NCBI RefSeq assembly: GCF_024713945.1 | Contig: NC_134677.1 | Span: forward strand, 248,001-312,000 | DNA: 64,000 nucleotides | DNA from: Dermatophagoides farinae | Lineage: Eukaryota > Arthropoda > Arachnida > Sarcoptiformes > Pyroglyphidae | Reading direction: 5' to 3' | Part shown: positions 50,351-62,452 of the stretch, piece by piece | How positions within the stretch are numbered: the stretch's first letter is position 1 | Layout of the letters: each line of letters starts with the position of its first letter | Notes under the pieces: generated by a model | Seen by the model: the letters and a program-made list of their open reading frames with translations, nothing else | Databases searched by the model: none | What the model was told of the DNA's origin: nothing | Position numbers and translations under genes: made by a program

Positions 50351-52399
50351 TAAGCAGATTCACATCATACAATGACATTTGACTGACTGACTTTTTTTTC
50401 GTCCTCGTTTTATGTTATTGGACCATATTGGGAAAGAAAAAAAATTCTCAAAATGATGATGATTGACCCGAACCATGTGTGACATCCACCAACTACTACA
50501 TTTACCATTTTGAATATCAGAATTCATTGAGAATTTTTTTTTTTTGATTTAAATAATAAAAATAATCTAGATTCTATGGAATTAACGTCCACAATATGTT
50601 TGTTGTTTCTGCATTGTTTGGCTATATGGCTAATTGATTTGACTTTTTTTTCCATTTATTGTCAATCGGATTGTGCAGCATCTGTGTGTGTGTATGTTTG
50701 TGTGTCCATTTTTGTATTCATTTCATTTCACGTTTCATGCTGTCAGCTGCTGTATTTTTGATTCGGTTGTTTTTCTCTGTGTTCTAATTAAAATGAAACC
50801 AACTCTTTGTTTTCCAATTGGTCATCCACCCATTCAACGTTTTTTTTCTGTTTTGTTTCAATGGTCGGTCGGTCATAATCGGCTTTTGTTTTCAAGCGTT
50901 TTTTTCGCTATACATAACATATATGAATGAATGGAAAAAGTGGAAGGGATTTTTTTTTGATTCTCAGAATTTTTTTGTTTTTCAAAATGAGATTTTAAAA
51001 ATCCTTGAGAGAGATCAAATATAATGATTTTGTTTTCGTTTTGTTTTTTTTTTGTTTTTTTTTTGATTCTGGAACAAATCTCTGGAACTCGTAGATCAGG
51101 CGCCAGGTGTGTGTATGTGTGTGTGTCAAAGGTTAGTGCCTGTTCCATGTGTCTTAATGATCATGATGATTTTTAACCCTTTTCCAACTACCATTTTCCA
51201 AACCTACTACAAAATGAAAAAAAGCCCAAATGGACTTGACGCTTTTTCCATTTTTTTCTGTTTGCTTGCTTACATGCTTTTTTACATCCAGTGAGACGAA
51301 AGAAATTAGTTTTTTTTTCTCTCTGGAACACGTTCTCTACATCATGGTTTGTTAGTTTGTTTCTTTTTCTCTGGTTTAATGTATGCAGAACAAAATGGTA
51401 AAAAAAAGTTTCTACCATTCCAAATCATCATGAACAAGAGAAAAAGTAAAGAAAAAAAAATTACCGAATCTCAAGGCTATTTGCATAATACCCATATCAT
51501 ATATGATGATGATGATGATGATGATTTGAATTGATGACCGGAACCAAGTGACCTGATGATGATGATGATGATATTCCAAAAACAAGCCATGTCCAATCAA
51601 TGGTTGGTTGGTTGGTTGTAAAAGTATACTTTTTTTATTTTTTTGGATTACCGAAAATAAATTTTTTTTTCTTTTTGGCGTTCGTCACTTGGGGCTATAA
51701 TTTTTATTTTCTGTTTGTTATTTATTATATTTGGCTCAAATGAAATAAAACATGAATGTTTGTTGTTAATTTATTCATTCTTATCGCAGAATTTGCAGCA
51801 GCAAAGAATGATAGAAAGTGACCAGATAGTGGCTATTTTTCCATTTGGTCTTTAATTAATGTCTGTTTTTTTTTGGATTCTGGAATGAGCAAACATTTTT
51901 TTTTTCGGTGGAGGGAATAGTCATCCAATGAGTGAGTGAATAGTACTGTGTTTTTCACCAATTTTTGATTCTAGATTTTCTGGTTTGTTTTGGTTTTTTT
52001 TCTGATTCTATCCAAAGAAAAAAAAAGCGAGAACATTCTGGCTAACGACTAAAAGGCTAAACTTATCCTATATTTTTGTGGCCAAAATGATCAATTGTGG
52101 TGTTGATGGTGATGGTGATCAATTAGATTCAATTAATTTTCAACATTAACAATGTGCTGCTGTTGTGAAAAATAATGGTGGCAGGCATTCTGTTATTCTG
52201 TGAACATTGCCATCATCAACACTATACTAAGTCATCAGAATGACAGATGATTGTTGGTGGTGTGGGATAGGGTCTTTTTTTTCATTTTCATTCTGGTCAA
52301 ACAGAAATGATGGAAAAAAAGGATGTGCAACAGCGACAACAACAATTCACACATTTTTCCAATGACATTGATAGATTGGCCATCAATGTATCAAGGCTA

Positions 52400-52420
52400 C
52401 TGCTGCTGCTGCTGCTGCTG
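52400..52420. repeat. (CTG)7 microsatellite
   Basis: Seven uninterrupted CTG units, about 1.1 kb before the first MYT1-family coding exon. Confidence 0.9.
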
Positions 52421-53200
52421 TATGGCTGGCTTACCTACCACCTATCTTAGTTGCTTGTAATGTTCATTGACAGTTCGTTGGATTCTTGGTCTTGGTTGTT
52501 GTTTTGATAAATATCCATATCAATCATTCATATGGTTAACAATTTTCTTCTGCTCTCTCTCTCCAGTCTAGTCTAGTCATCCAGAAATGTTATGTTATGT
52601 TGGATACATTCTTGAACTTTACTGCACACACACACATACACTTATAACGATAATTTGAACAATTGAAATGGAGAGAAAGTTGTCGTTGTCGTTGTCGTTG
52701 TTGACCACTCAATTACGTGACTAGAATTTTATTTTTGTTTCAAATTTTATTTATTAACAAATACCATATAGAGAGGAAAAAAACGAATGGACTAAAATTT
52801 TGAAAACAAACAGAATGGACATGGATTTAGCACCGGAAATCTTTTTCAATCGATCAATGAATCGATGATCAATTCAATTTTACTCTTATGTGAATAATAT
52901 TGAAAAACATAAATAAAAAAAATTTAAATATCTGATTGAATCAATAACAAAGTCGATGGATAACAAAAAAGAAAAAAAAAAGAAAAAAGAATTTTGCAAT
53001 TGTCCAAATTGAGGATGGGTGAATCAAGCAGACACAGGCACACACATGTCAATAAATAAATCCATGCGTATCAATCACAACGAAATCGGTACATCTTAAT
53101 TTTTTTTCCTTTCTTTTGTTGTTGTTGTTGTTGCTGTTGAAAACTCAAACCGAGAGAACGTAAAAAAGGTGTTAAGCCTGGATATATTTACATGATTGAT

Positions 53201-53226
53201 TTGTTGTTGTTGTTGTTGTTGTTGTT
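53201..53226. repeat. TTG triplet tract
   Basis: About eight and a half TTG units, ending about 255 bp before the acceptor of the first MYT1-family coding exon. Confidence 0.9.
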
Positions 53227-53482
53227 ACAGTTGCTTTACTTTTGAATTATTGAATATCGATACGTCAGTGTATGTGTGTGTGATGCAAAATAAATCAGCA
53301 TGTGATTCTCTTTTTCTTTCTTTAACTCTATGTTGAAAATGAAAAATTATCATTCAATAAAACTTCTTGATTTGCATAGAATTTTTCGGTTTAGTTTTCA
53401 TTTTCTGTAAATCTTTCTTATTTATCATGTGTTGGATTTTTCTGGAAAAGTTTTTTTCAATTTAATTTTTTTTTTGTTGCAG

Positions 53483-56400
53483 ATGATCGACCATTGTCAT
53501 ATGTTAATGTCGCCAAAACCAGAACCAGTAGCAACAACACATCATCATATTGATCATCGAACAGCAGCAACAATGGGTACAACTAGTTTGGAATTGAATC
53601 AATCAAAATACAATTCAATCAATGGATTTCATCATTGTAATGGTGATGATTATTGTCATCGATTAAATCCAGTGGCCACCACTACTACAACGACACCGAT
53701 GTCAACACCAACACAATCACCATTACAATCACAACAACAACAACAACAACAGCAACAGCAACAAACATCATTTGCATCTGATATGAATGATTTAAATGAT
53801 GAATTAGATGATGATGATGATTGTGATGATTCTGGTGATGATATCACCGAAGAAGAAGAACAAGATGAAAATGAAACAAGAAATCATAATAATAATAGTT
53901 CCGGTGGTAATGATAAAAATAATACATCCATTTCAACAACTTCAATTCCAACCACTTCATCTATTTCGACAACATCGACAACGACAACAGGCAATAATAA
54001 TAATCCAGCAAGTAGCATATTCTATACGGCAATGACTTGTTATACAAATCCAGATATTGGATCAAATAAAGATCAAACAAATTCTTATCATCATCATCCA
54101 ACTAGTGGTGGTAGTGGTGCTGGTGATCATTATCTTCCATTATCATCATCATATCATCCATCAATATCGATTGATCAACAACCATATCAATTGGCCAATT
54201 CAACATCAACATCAACGTCGTCATTGAATCGTTATAATGGACAATCATCATTCAATAATGTTGATGATAATAGCAATATGTTACATAATGGTGGTGGTGG
54301 TGGTGGAATCGTTGAAAGTGAAACATTCTATCATGAAAGACGCCGTTATCATTTTTTACCGCATTCCAATTCCAATTCATCATCATCATCATCATCTGTG
54401 TCATCATCGACAAATTCAAATTTAGATTCCAATAATTCATCATCAAATGGATCATCATCATCATCATCATCATCGTCTGTTGCCAATAATGCATTAGTTC
54501 CAGTAACGGGTGAAAATTCCAATCAATTACAATCATCATCGACAACAACACAAATGACAGATCTGGTAAATAATCCATTCGGTGCAATAACGCCATCTGG
54601 TGGTGGTCATCATACAACAGTAATGCAAAGTTCAATTATAAATCAATCGAATCATTATCACCATCATTATCATCATTATCATTATTATTGTCCAACTAAT
54701 CTACATCATCATCAATCACCATATCATCATCCACCACATCCAGCATTTTTAGCACCGCCACCACCACCACCACCTCCTCCACCGCCACCACCTACGGCTT
54801 CGGCCACTGTACCACCTTCACATCATCCTTTACATCATCATATTCAAGCTGCAACCGCGACAGCAATCGCAACACCACAAAGTATAATGACAACATCGGC
54901 AGCTGCTGTTAATTCACCAGCCACAGCAACATCGCAACATCCACTTTCTCATCAATTTTATCCAGCATTACCAAGTGCCGGCAGTAATAGTTATTCAACG
55001 AATAATCTGGGTACTGGTCCACTATATGGTTATGATGAAGATCTTTCAATGACAAGTTGTTCATCAACAAATCTGTCATTACCAGATAGTCCGTCAAAAT
55101 TTACATCATTATGTGCTAAAACAAATTTAACCGCAACAAATAATAAACGTAAATCATTGATCAATGATCAAACAACGGCGAACATTAAACATTATACCGA
55201 TCTTTCAGCCAGTATACCGAGGCCACCACCACCACCATTATTGAATGGATCAACATCGAATCATCATCATCATCATCTAAATGGTGTAACACCGCCACAT
55301 TATGAACATTCAATAACGAAAGGTAAAATAATTTTTGAAATTTTTATTTTGAACTAACTTCCACAGATGGCGCCATGTGTTTCAGATTTTTTAATATTTC
55401 CTTTTTTTTCGTTTGATAAATAATTTCATTTCCGATTTTTTTTTATTCATTTATCAAGTGGCATGTAATTTAATTTCTTTTTTTTCTGTTTGTTCAAATT
55501 GAATTGTAATCATCATTTTTTTCCAAATCAGGAAACAGAATCGGAAAAAAGTGTTTTTTGTTTTGTTTTGTTTTGTTTTGTTTCCAGTGAGAATAAGATT
55601 CTCGTGTTAACGGTGGGTTTTATCATAATGAAAATAAGAAATTATGTGGAAACTAAACGAAGAAAATCAATCAGTCTGAGTTCAATATTTTTTTTTGTAT
55701 CAGCAAATAGAAAACTGAATAATTTTCCATTTCCGTCAACTATAAGACGAATATTCATTTCTGTTCTTCAATTCATTCATTTGTCTACGTTTTTCATTCT
55801 TGACATTATTGAATTCAGGTGTTTGACATTAACTTGATTGTTTTTTTAAGATTAATTTTCTCGTTTCAAATGTGTGTGTGTGTGTGTGTAATTATCATCA
55901 TTTTTTTTTTGTTTGACGATTAGATTTTGATCGAAAGAAGATGGAAAAATTTTTTTTTCTCTCCTTATCCGGAATATAGAGTGTTAGTGTTTTTTTTTTG
56001 TTACTTGTTTTTCACAATTGAGGCATTTGTTGTTGACCCATGTTGTACGGTGATGTATATCACTGTATTTGTGTTTTTTTTTTTTAATTTTAAATTGAAA
56101 AAAAACACGAGAACTGTTTTCTGTGTGTGTCGGGGTATTGATTTGAAAATTTTTTTTCTTCGTTGAATAAATCATTTGAAGCGAAAGAATGTTGTTTTTT
56201 TTTCTCTCGCTGGAATTCTCTACTCTTTCTGGAACATCAACAACAACAACAATGTAAATCAACCAAGAAAAAATGAACATTTTTTGGTGGCAAAAAAAAA
56301 CTAATTTTTTTCCATTTCATTTTTTTTTTTTTGAATTCTATCTAGACCAAAAGATAATGATTATCTTTTGTATGGAAAAAATCATCATCATAGATCAATG

Positions 56401-59400
56401 AAATCAGAGATTTCAGTTATGATGATGATGATGAAACTAACTAAATAAAAAAAATTTTTTTTTCACGATCAAATAATTCCATTTAAACTAATCATTTCTC
56501 ATCATGCCCAAACACACTGAAAGAATAATCATCATCATCATTTGAAATGGAAAACGACGATACTAAAATTCATTCATCCGAAATTTTTCATTTGTATTTC
56601 ATTGAATATCAACAAACATTCAAACGCGTGCAAAATGGCAACAACAACAACAACAACGACAACAAAATGGAATTTTATTCCATTTTTCCCCATCATCATC
56701 ATCATCCACATTCATTCATTGATGGTGATAAATGATTTGATTCACATTGGATGTGTGTGTGTGTGTTTTTTTTATTATTATTCCACCTTTTTTTCACATA
56801 ATTATCATTCACGCCTACATATTTTTTTGTGGGCATGTGGTAACATCGTTGATGATTGGTCAAGATTTTGTTTCTTTTTTCATTTGATCGGTTATTGATT
56901 TCATCAATAAAACCAATGTGTTCAATAGTTTAATGGGATTCAATTTTTCTTCCCAGTGGTTATTATTATCATTATGCGCATCTTTTGATGATGATGGGAT
57001 GTACAAATCATTATGTAACAAATCAAAAAATGAAATATGAATGCGCATATTCTGAAAATTCGAATTCAAATCTGATTTATGACAGGAATTTTTTTTGTTG
57101 TTGTTGTTCTCGCTTTGTAATTTGCAAATTTCATTCAAATTTCAATAAAAAATGATGATGATGATGTGTTTGTGTCATGAGTTTTGATTTGAAAACAACA
57201 ACAACAACAACAACTACTTTGACACAAGGGAACACACCTTACTGTGTGTGTGTGTGTATTTGTCACTATTTCTATCAATCAAACGTAATTATTATCACAC
57301 GCCAGTAGCAATTTTTATTTCATCAAATCGATTACTATTTGTTTGTTTGTTGATTAACACTGTTGATGATGATGATAGCTAATTAGTGACAATCCATTTA
57401 ACACGCATCATTAGTGACAAGGAAAAAAAATGCCAGTACATTGGTGGTGGTGGTGGTGGCGTCGGTAGTAGTGTCGTTAGTCGTGAATCTCCCAGGAATA
57501 TCCGACTACTCGTTGCCCTCGGGATGCTGGAGAATATCATTATTAGCATCCAGAATTTTTGTCGAAAAAAAAATTCATTTTTCATTTGTCATTTGTTTGA
57601 AACATTTCAAATTTAATGAAAAAAAAACAAACAATGTTAAATTCATTTTGGTGGAATTTCGTTCAAAGTCAGGCACTTTCAAGCCTTTATTTACGTGTTT
57701 TACAACAGCAATTACAACAACAACAACAACAACAAACATCACCATCATCGTCAATAATTGAAAATCGATTCAATGTATTACCACTGGCTAATAATGCTGC
57801 TGCTGCTGCTACTCATCATCATCATCATCATCATGGTCAATTATCATCATTATTGATGAATCATCAGCCAACAACAACATCATTTTTGAATGATGATTTT
57901 ATTACCACCACCACCACCAGTAGCAGCAGCAGCAACAACAACAATAATCTTCGTCATCATGTCAATCATCCACAAATAACATCATCTGATATTGGTTCAC
58001 ATCATTCATCCACAACATTGAATCATGAACCATCGATTAATGATAAAAATGAATCCGATAAAACAACAACAACAACAACAGTTGGCGAAAATAATAATCA
58101 ATGGCCATTGATTTTCAATGCTTATAATCGAGATTTGAATAATTCATTATTGAATCCAACAAAATCAAATTCACAATCAAGTAAGATTCACATGATGATG
58201 ATGATGATGTGGCCCAATGTGTGTTCGAGTCGATTTTGTTTCAAATTTGCCACAAAAAAAAACAGAATAGGATTGAAAAAAAACTGACTCATTGTATGTT
58301 GCCACTGAACTAGTTCCAGAGAGATAGAGAGAGAGAATGGTTTTTTCCCTGATTTCCAACAAAAAAAAGAAGGTTTTCATTTCATTCAATTGTTTTCAAT
58401 CCACTTTGTTTGTTTGACAATTTTTCATTTTTTTTTTTTGCAATTATTATTCCGAATAACTCTACTCTTTCATAATCACAGACAATGGTCTATCTATCTA
58501 TCTATCTGTGTGTGTATGTGAATTGTTGTTTATCTTTGCCTGCTTGCATCACACAGGCAGCAGCAAAAAAAAAAAAAAAATTTTAATAAATTGATTTTTT
58601 TCTGCATTGTTTTGTGGCTCTGTGGTTGTGAAAAGATGAAAAAAAAAATTTTTTTTTTTTTGAATTTGAATTGAATTGAATTTGTATCATGCAAACAAAC
58701 ATTGTGTTTTGTTTTGTTTTTTTTTCATGTTTTTGTCGTTGATGATAATTCCAATGACAAGGATTCTTTCGAAAATTTCATTTTTTTTTGTTTGTTTCAA
58801 ATTCATTGTATTGTTTGGTTATCTCATTTTTTTGGTTTTGTTTTGTGTGAAGACAACGAAATTGAATATATTCAGATTTTTAATATTTGTTGTTGTTGTT
58901 TTTTTCTCTTTCTCTTTGTGTTTTGATAGATTCAAAATGTCCAACACCAGGCTGTAATGGTACGGGCCATTCAACCGGACTCTATACACATCATCGTAGT
59001 CTTTCCGGCTGTCCACGTAAACGACAAGTAACGCCGGAAAGTGAGTGGATGGATTTCATTTTTTTTCCATTGTCAAATTTTTGATGATTTTTTTTGTCAT
59101 TTGATTCAATAGTACTTGCCATGCATGAAACAATATTGAAATGTCCAACACCTGGTTGTAATGGTCGTGGCCATGTTAATTCATCACGTAATTCACATCG
59201 AAGGTTTGATTGTTTGATTGTAATCATTATGAATTCAATTTCAATTGATGGAAAAATTTTTTTTTTCACACAGCTTATCCGGCTGTCCAATAGCGGCGAT
59301 GGAAAAACTTGCACAAAAACAACATCAACAGCAGCAACAAAATTTATTGAAACACCAGAATGGTGGATCATCAATGAATTCATCCAGAAATAATCCATCA

Positions 59401-60213
59401 TCATCATCATCATCATCTACAACAACATTGGGTAAATCTAAATCTCATCAAATTTCAGCAACAACAGCAACAAATCAATCAATGATGAATAATAATCATC
59501 ACCAAAATGGACACAACCCGCAACAACAACAACAACAACAACAGCAGTCGTTGACATCACCATCATCATTATGTTCATCAATGATTGGTCATTTGGCTGC
59601 TTCGGCAAATGTAGTGGCTGATATGTTACCATTAGCAGCATATGCAGATCAAAATTATCCATCGAATCACCAAAACCACCATGGTTATCATCATCCATCG
59701 TCACATCATCAATTGGCATTCAATCATCATCATCATAATCACCATCATTCATCGATTGATAATGCTGCCAATAATTATTATAATTGTTTAACATCAACAC
59801 TGGAAACATTAAATTCACATAACAAAATTAAAGCAAATTCAATTGATGAAGAATTCGATGATGACGATGATGATGATGATGGATTTGATCCAGATGATGA
59901 ATCTGGTTCCGATGATGATGATGACGATGATGAATTAATCAACGATGATGATGAGCCAGAAAATATTTGTAATGGACGAAATCATCAACAACATACAATG
60001 AATAACAATAACAACAATTCTGCAACAAACACTAATACCAAAAGACAACGGAATAATCAATTATCAACATTCAATTCATCATCATCATCATATAATCATC
60101 AAACATTAGATATTGAAATGAAATCTAATCAACAATCAACAACGACGAATACAAATTCAAATCATAATCAAAAATCACGTTTTACCAATTGGCTTGGTCA
60201 ATGTAGAGCTTAA
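53483..60213 (+). CDS. MYT1-family CCHHC zinc-finger transcription factor
   Basis: Exons: 53483-55322; an exon ending at 58180 whose 5' edge is unresolved (about 57616-57673); 58930-59040; 59113-59203; 59274-60213 (stop). The factor is nuclear and binds DNA; vertebrate relatives drive neuronal differentiation. Two fingers fit C-x4-C-x4-H-x7-H-x5-C exactly: [12 protein letters not shown]...HRSLSGCP in exon 58930 and [12 protein letters not shown]...SHRSLSGCP, split by the intron 59204-59273. Vertebrate paralogues carry six or seven fingers, so this is a short form. The N-terminal exon (613 codons) is low complexity: poly-Gln, -Asp/Glu, -Ser, -His, and a poly-Pro run; [20 protein letters not shown] looks more ordered. 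The last exon has poly-Gln and a strongly acidic Asp-rich tract. ATG 53483 lies directly behind a splice acceptor, so a 5' UTR exon lies upstream. The donor at 55322 leaves one base, but no acceptor before the next exon fits that phase: a small exon is missing, or the 57.6-kb exon starts an alternative transcript. Confidence 0.88.
55365..55373 (+). promoter_or_regulatory. AGATGGCGC motif (possible CTCF- or YY1-type site)
   Basis: An exact core copy within CCACAGATGGCGCCATG, about 40 bp inside the first intron after the large MYT1-family exon. It matches the CTCF core but is one base short in the CCA spacing. Confidence 0.3.
55553..55583. repeat. TTTTG pentanucleotide run
   Basis: About five TTTTG units, immediately before a CAG. 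The run forms a strong polypyrimidine-like tract. Confidence 0.85.
56348..56370. repeat. 23-bp perfect palindrome with GATA and homeodomain-like cores
   Basis: CAAAAGATAAT (56348-56358), a central G, then ATTATCTTTTG (56360-56370). The centre reads AGATAATGATTATCT: two divergent AGATAA (GATA-factor type) words around TAATGATTA (homeodomain type). It lies in the intron of the MYT1-family gene. Confidence 0.8.
58181..58929. other. intron of the MYT1-family gene, 749 bp
   Basis: Bounded by AA|GTAAGATT and TTTGATAG|AT. It is far longer than the other introns after it (70-72 bp). It contains A/T runs and a TCTA run near 58491-58506; no exon is seen inside. Confidence 0.75.
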
Positions 60214-60851
60214 AATTAATTAATTAATTAATTAGTAGTAGTTGATGGCCAGAAAAAAAACGTAGCAAACACAATTCCTATATATCTAGTCATATTGTGA
60301 AAATTTCATTCCCTAATTATTATTAATCAATTAATACGAATTGTAATCAATGTAAAAGTTTGATATTTACAACTCATTTATTTATTTATCCATTGATCTC
60401 GACAATGTTTTGATTTGTGTGTTTGTATGTGTGTAGCCATTCTGAATATTGATCCATCATCGAACTTTTTTTTTCCACCCACACCACTTTTCCAACAACT
60501 GATCATAACATAACATTTCTTTTTTTTTATTATTTATTTATTGATTTATTTGTTCTGTTTTTCGTTGTTTCTATTATATTCACAACACAACACTACCAAA
60601 CAATCATCATCATCAGTATCACACAATATTAATTTGCAATTGTAATTCTCTCTTTCTCGCTCGCTTGTTATTCAATTCAATATACTCATTAATTTTTTTT
60701 CAACGATAAAAAAAACGCCATTGAATCAATCACCAGATTGATATTGATGATGACAATGAGTCATAAATGTTCATTTGTTTTCATAATTTCTCTCTCTCTC
60801 TCTCTCTTTCCCTTGAAATTTAAAATGAATAAAAATTTTTGTTTTCTTTTT
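60214..60851. other. convergent 3' intergenic region, 638 bp
   Basis: It lies between the MYT1-family stop and the DDX52 stop, so it should hold both 3' UTRs. It contains a TTAA run (60215-60233), GT and CT runs and TTTATT words that could act as minus-strand AATAAA signals near 60530. No gene is seen. Confidence 0.65.
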
Positions 60852-62452
60852 TCAATCATCATCATTGTTGGTTTTCATTTTCTTTTTTCTTTGTCGTCGT
60901 CGATGTACAATTTGTTTTTGTTTTTGGTGTTTTCCATCATTTTGTTTTTGCTTTTCCAGAATTTTTCTGAAATAAAAAACAAATGTTAATGAAATGAAAT
61001 GACAAAAACAAAAAAAAAAACTTTTGCTCACTTTTGAACATGCTGAGGAATATCTGAGCATCCAGACTGGTGCATTACTTGTAAAATGGGGAGTAAATTT
61101 TTCTTTTCATCTTTCAATGAATAAAATGTAATGGCTTTACCGGTGCGGCCAGCACGACCAGTACGTCCAACATGATGAATGTATGCAATCGCTGAACTAG
61201 GTAAGTCATAATTGATCACTAAATTCACGGCTTTAAAATCAATTCCACGTCCCATTAATTCTGTACAAATCAGAAATAGTATTTTTCCCTCACGAAACAA
61301 ACGAACAATTTGATCACGTATTTCTTGTTTGCGATCCGAATGTATTGTATCCACTGTTATGGCAAGGGAATCTTCCAATTCTCGTTGTAAAAAATTTGCC
61401 TTCCGTACTGTATTCACAAAAATCAATACCGGTGTTTGGCAGCCATTGGCAATGATTTCTTTCAATGCAAATAATTTCCCAGTTTCATTACCGGTAAATA
61501 CCAGTTTCTGTTCTATTGATTCGACGACCTTATTTCGTTCACCGATAATAACGGTGACGATATTATTCAGATTCAATTTACACCATTCATGTAGATGGCC
61601 ATTGAATGTAGCACTGAATAATGCCAATTTCAATGTTGATGATCTTTCAAAACAAATATTAAATATCGACGATAATTGCTGCATAAATGTCGTTTGTAAT
61701 AATCGATCATATTCATCTATAATCAGCCATTCAAGATTATCAACATTAATGGAATCGGTTGTTTTTCGTAGAAGATATTCCAAACGTTTCGGTGTCGTAA
61801 TCAATATGTCATATTTTAGTTTAGATTTTGTATTAAATTTCTTGGCTGCTAAATTAACATTTTTAATCATGTGGACTCGTAATCCAGAACCATTCGATAT
61901 CCACAAACATTCCCGATGGATTTGTTTGACTAATTCACGTGTTGGTGCTAGAATGATTGCTCGAAATCCACAAGATTTTGGTTCTTTTAGCTGAATGATG
62001 ATTGGTAAAAGAAAAGCCAATGTTTTGCCGGAGCCAGTCGGTGCACATGCAATCAATTGTTGTCGATCTAACATTAAGGGTATGGTTTGCATTTGTATCG
62101 GAGTGGGACATAGATAATTGCTTTTTTCGAGATTTTGTCGAAGATAATCGTCAGCTATTTCATTTATTTCATCGAATGATTTGATTGGCGATTTAATCGG
62201 ATCAAAACCATCAACCATAATATCATGTTTGGCACGAAATTGTTCATCATTCATTGGTTCATTTTCGGCGTTTTTTCTCATATCATCTGGTGATTTGTCT
62301 GGTTGGTTATCGTCGGGTTTAAATCTCTAGTAAAGTCAAATAATTGTTATTGGTAAATCCCAAACATAAACACTTCAACTTACTTTAGATTTTGTTTGAA
62401 ATTTCGAATCAAATTTCGCACCTTTGGTTAACAATCGAAAAGCATCCATCAT
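60852..62452 (-). CDS. DDX52: DEAD-box RNA helicase, DDX52/Rok1 family
   Basis: Exons in coding order: 62384-62452, 61032-62326, 60852-60966 (complement), giving 492 residues (about 100 fewer than human DDX52). An ATP-dependent RNA helicase of the nucleolus needed for 18S rRNA maturation in the small-subunit processome. Motifs: Q motif PTPIQMQ (97-103); APTGSGKT (118-125); PTREL (151-155); TTPKR (200-204); DEYD (227-230), a variant of DEAD (human has DESD); SAT (261-263); RGIDFK (383-388); HHVGRTGRAGR (407-417). DDX52-specific segments include GFRAIILAPTREL, EWCKLNLNNI and ETGKL. Exon 2 reaches a stop one codon past the donor (CAAAA|GTGAGC). Splicing to exon 3 instead adds a Lys/Gln/Arg-rich tail (KKILEKQKQN onward) matching the basic tail of the family, so the three-exon model is preferred. 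It shares a 205-bp promoter region with GINS4. Confidence 0.95.

Larger units (their letters stand above)
30083..53482. other. 23-kb gene desert upstream of the MYT1-family gene
   Basis: I find no protein-coding gene in 23 kb on either strand. Every open frame translates as low complexity (poly-Ile, -Phe, -Lys, Val-Cys alternation from GT repeats, poly-Met or -Asp from ATG repeats). The first MYT1-family coding exon begins with its ATG directly after a splice acceptor (53481-53482). At least one upstream noncoding exon must therefore exist, and part of this stretch is probably its long 5' intron and promoter. It holds many 7-10-base A or T runs, CA/GT, GA, CTG and ATG microsatellites, and several perfect inverted repeats listed separately. 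Confidence 0.65.
55323..57615. other. intron of the MYT1-family gene, possibly with an undetected small exon
   Basis: No confident exon is seen. It contains an AGATGGCGC motif (55365-55373), TTTTG repeats, a perfect 23-bp palindrome (56348-56370) and several T runs. The phase mismatch between flanking exons means a short exon may be hidden here. A strong acceptor (poly-pyrimidine then CAG) ends at about 55588, but the following frame reaches a stop after seven codons. Confidence 0.5.

Noticed and set aside
51453-51600. ATG/GAT repeat open frames on both strands
   Set aside because: Pure microsatellite translation (poly-Asp, poly-Ile, poly-His).
55589-55613. possible short exon after a strong polypyrimidine tract and CAG
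   Set aside because: With the one base carried from 55322 it reaches a stop after seven codons. An alternative terminal exon is possible but unsupported.
55490-55837. 115-codon open frame within the MYT1-family intron
   Set aside because: Low-complexity translation of TTTTG repeats and A/T-rich sequence; no acceptor and donor that keep the frame of the flanking exons.
61329-61994. 221-codon plus-strand open frame
   Set aside because: It lies opposite the DDX52 coding strand and is a shadow of that gene.
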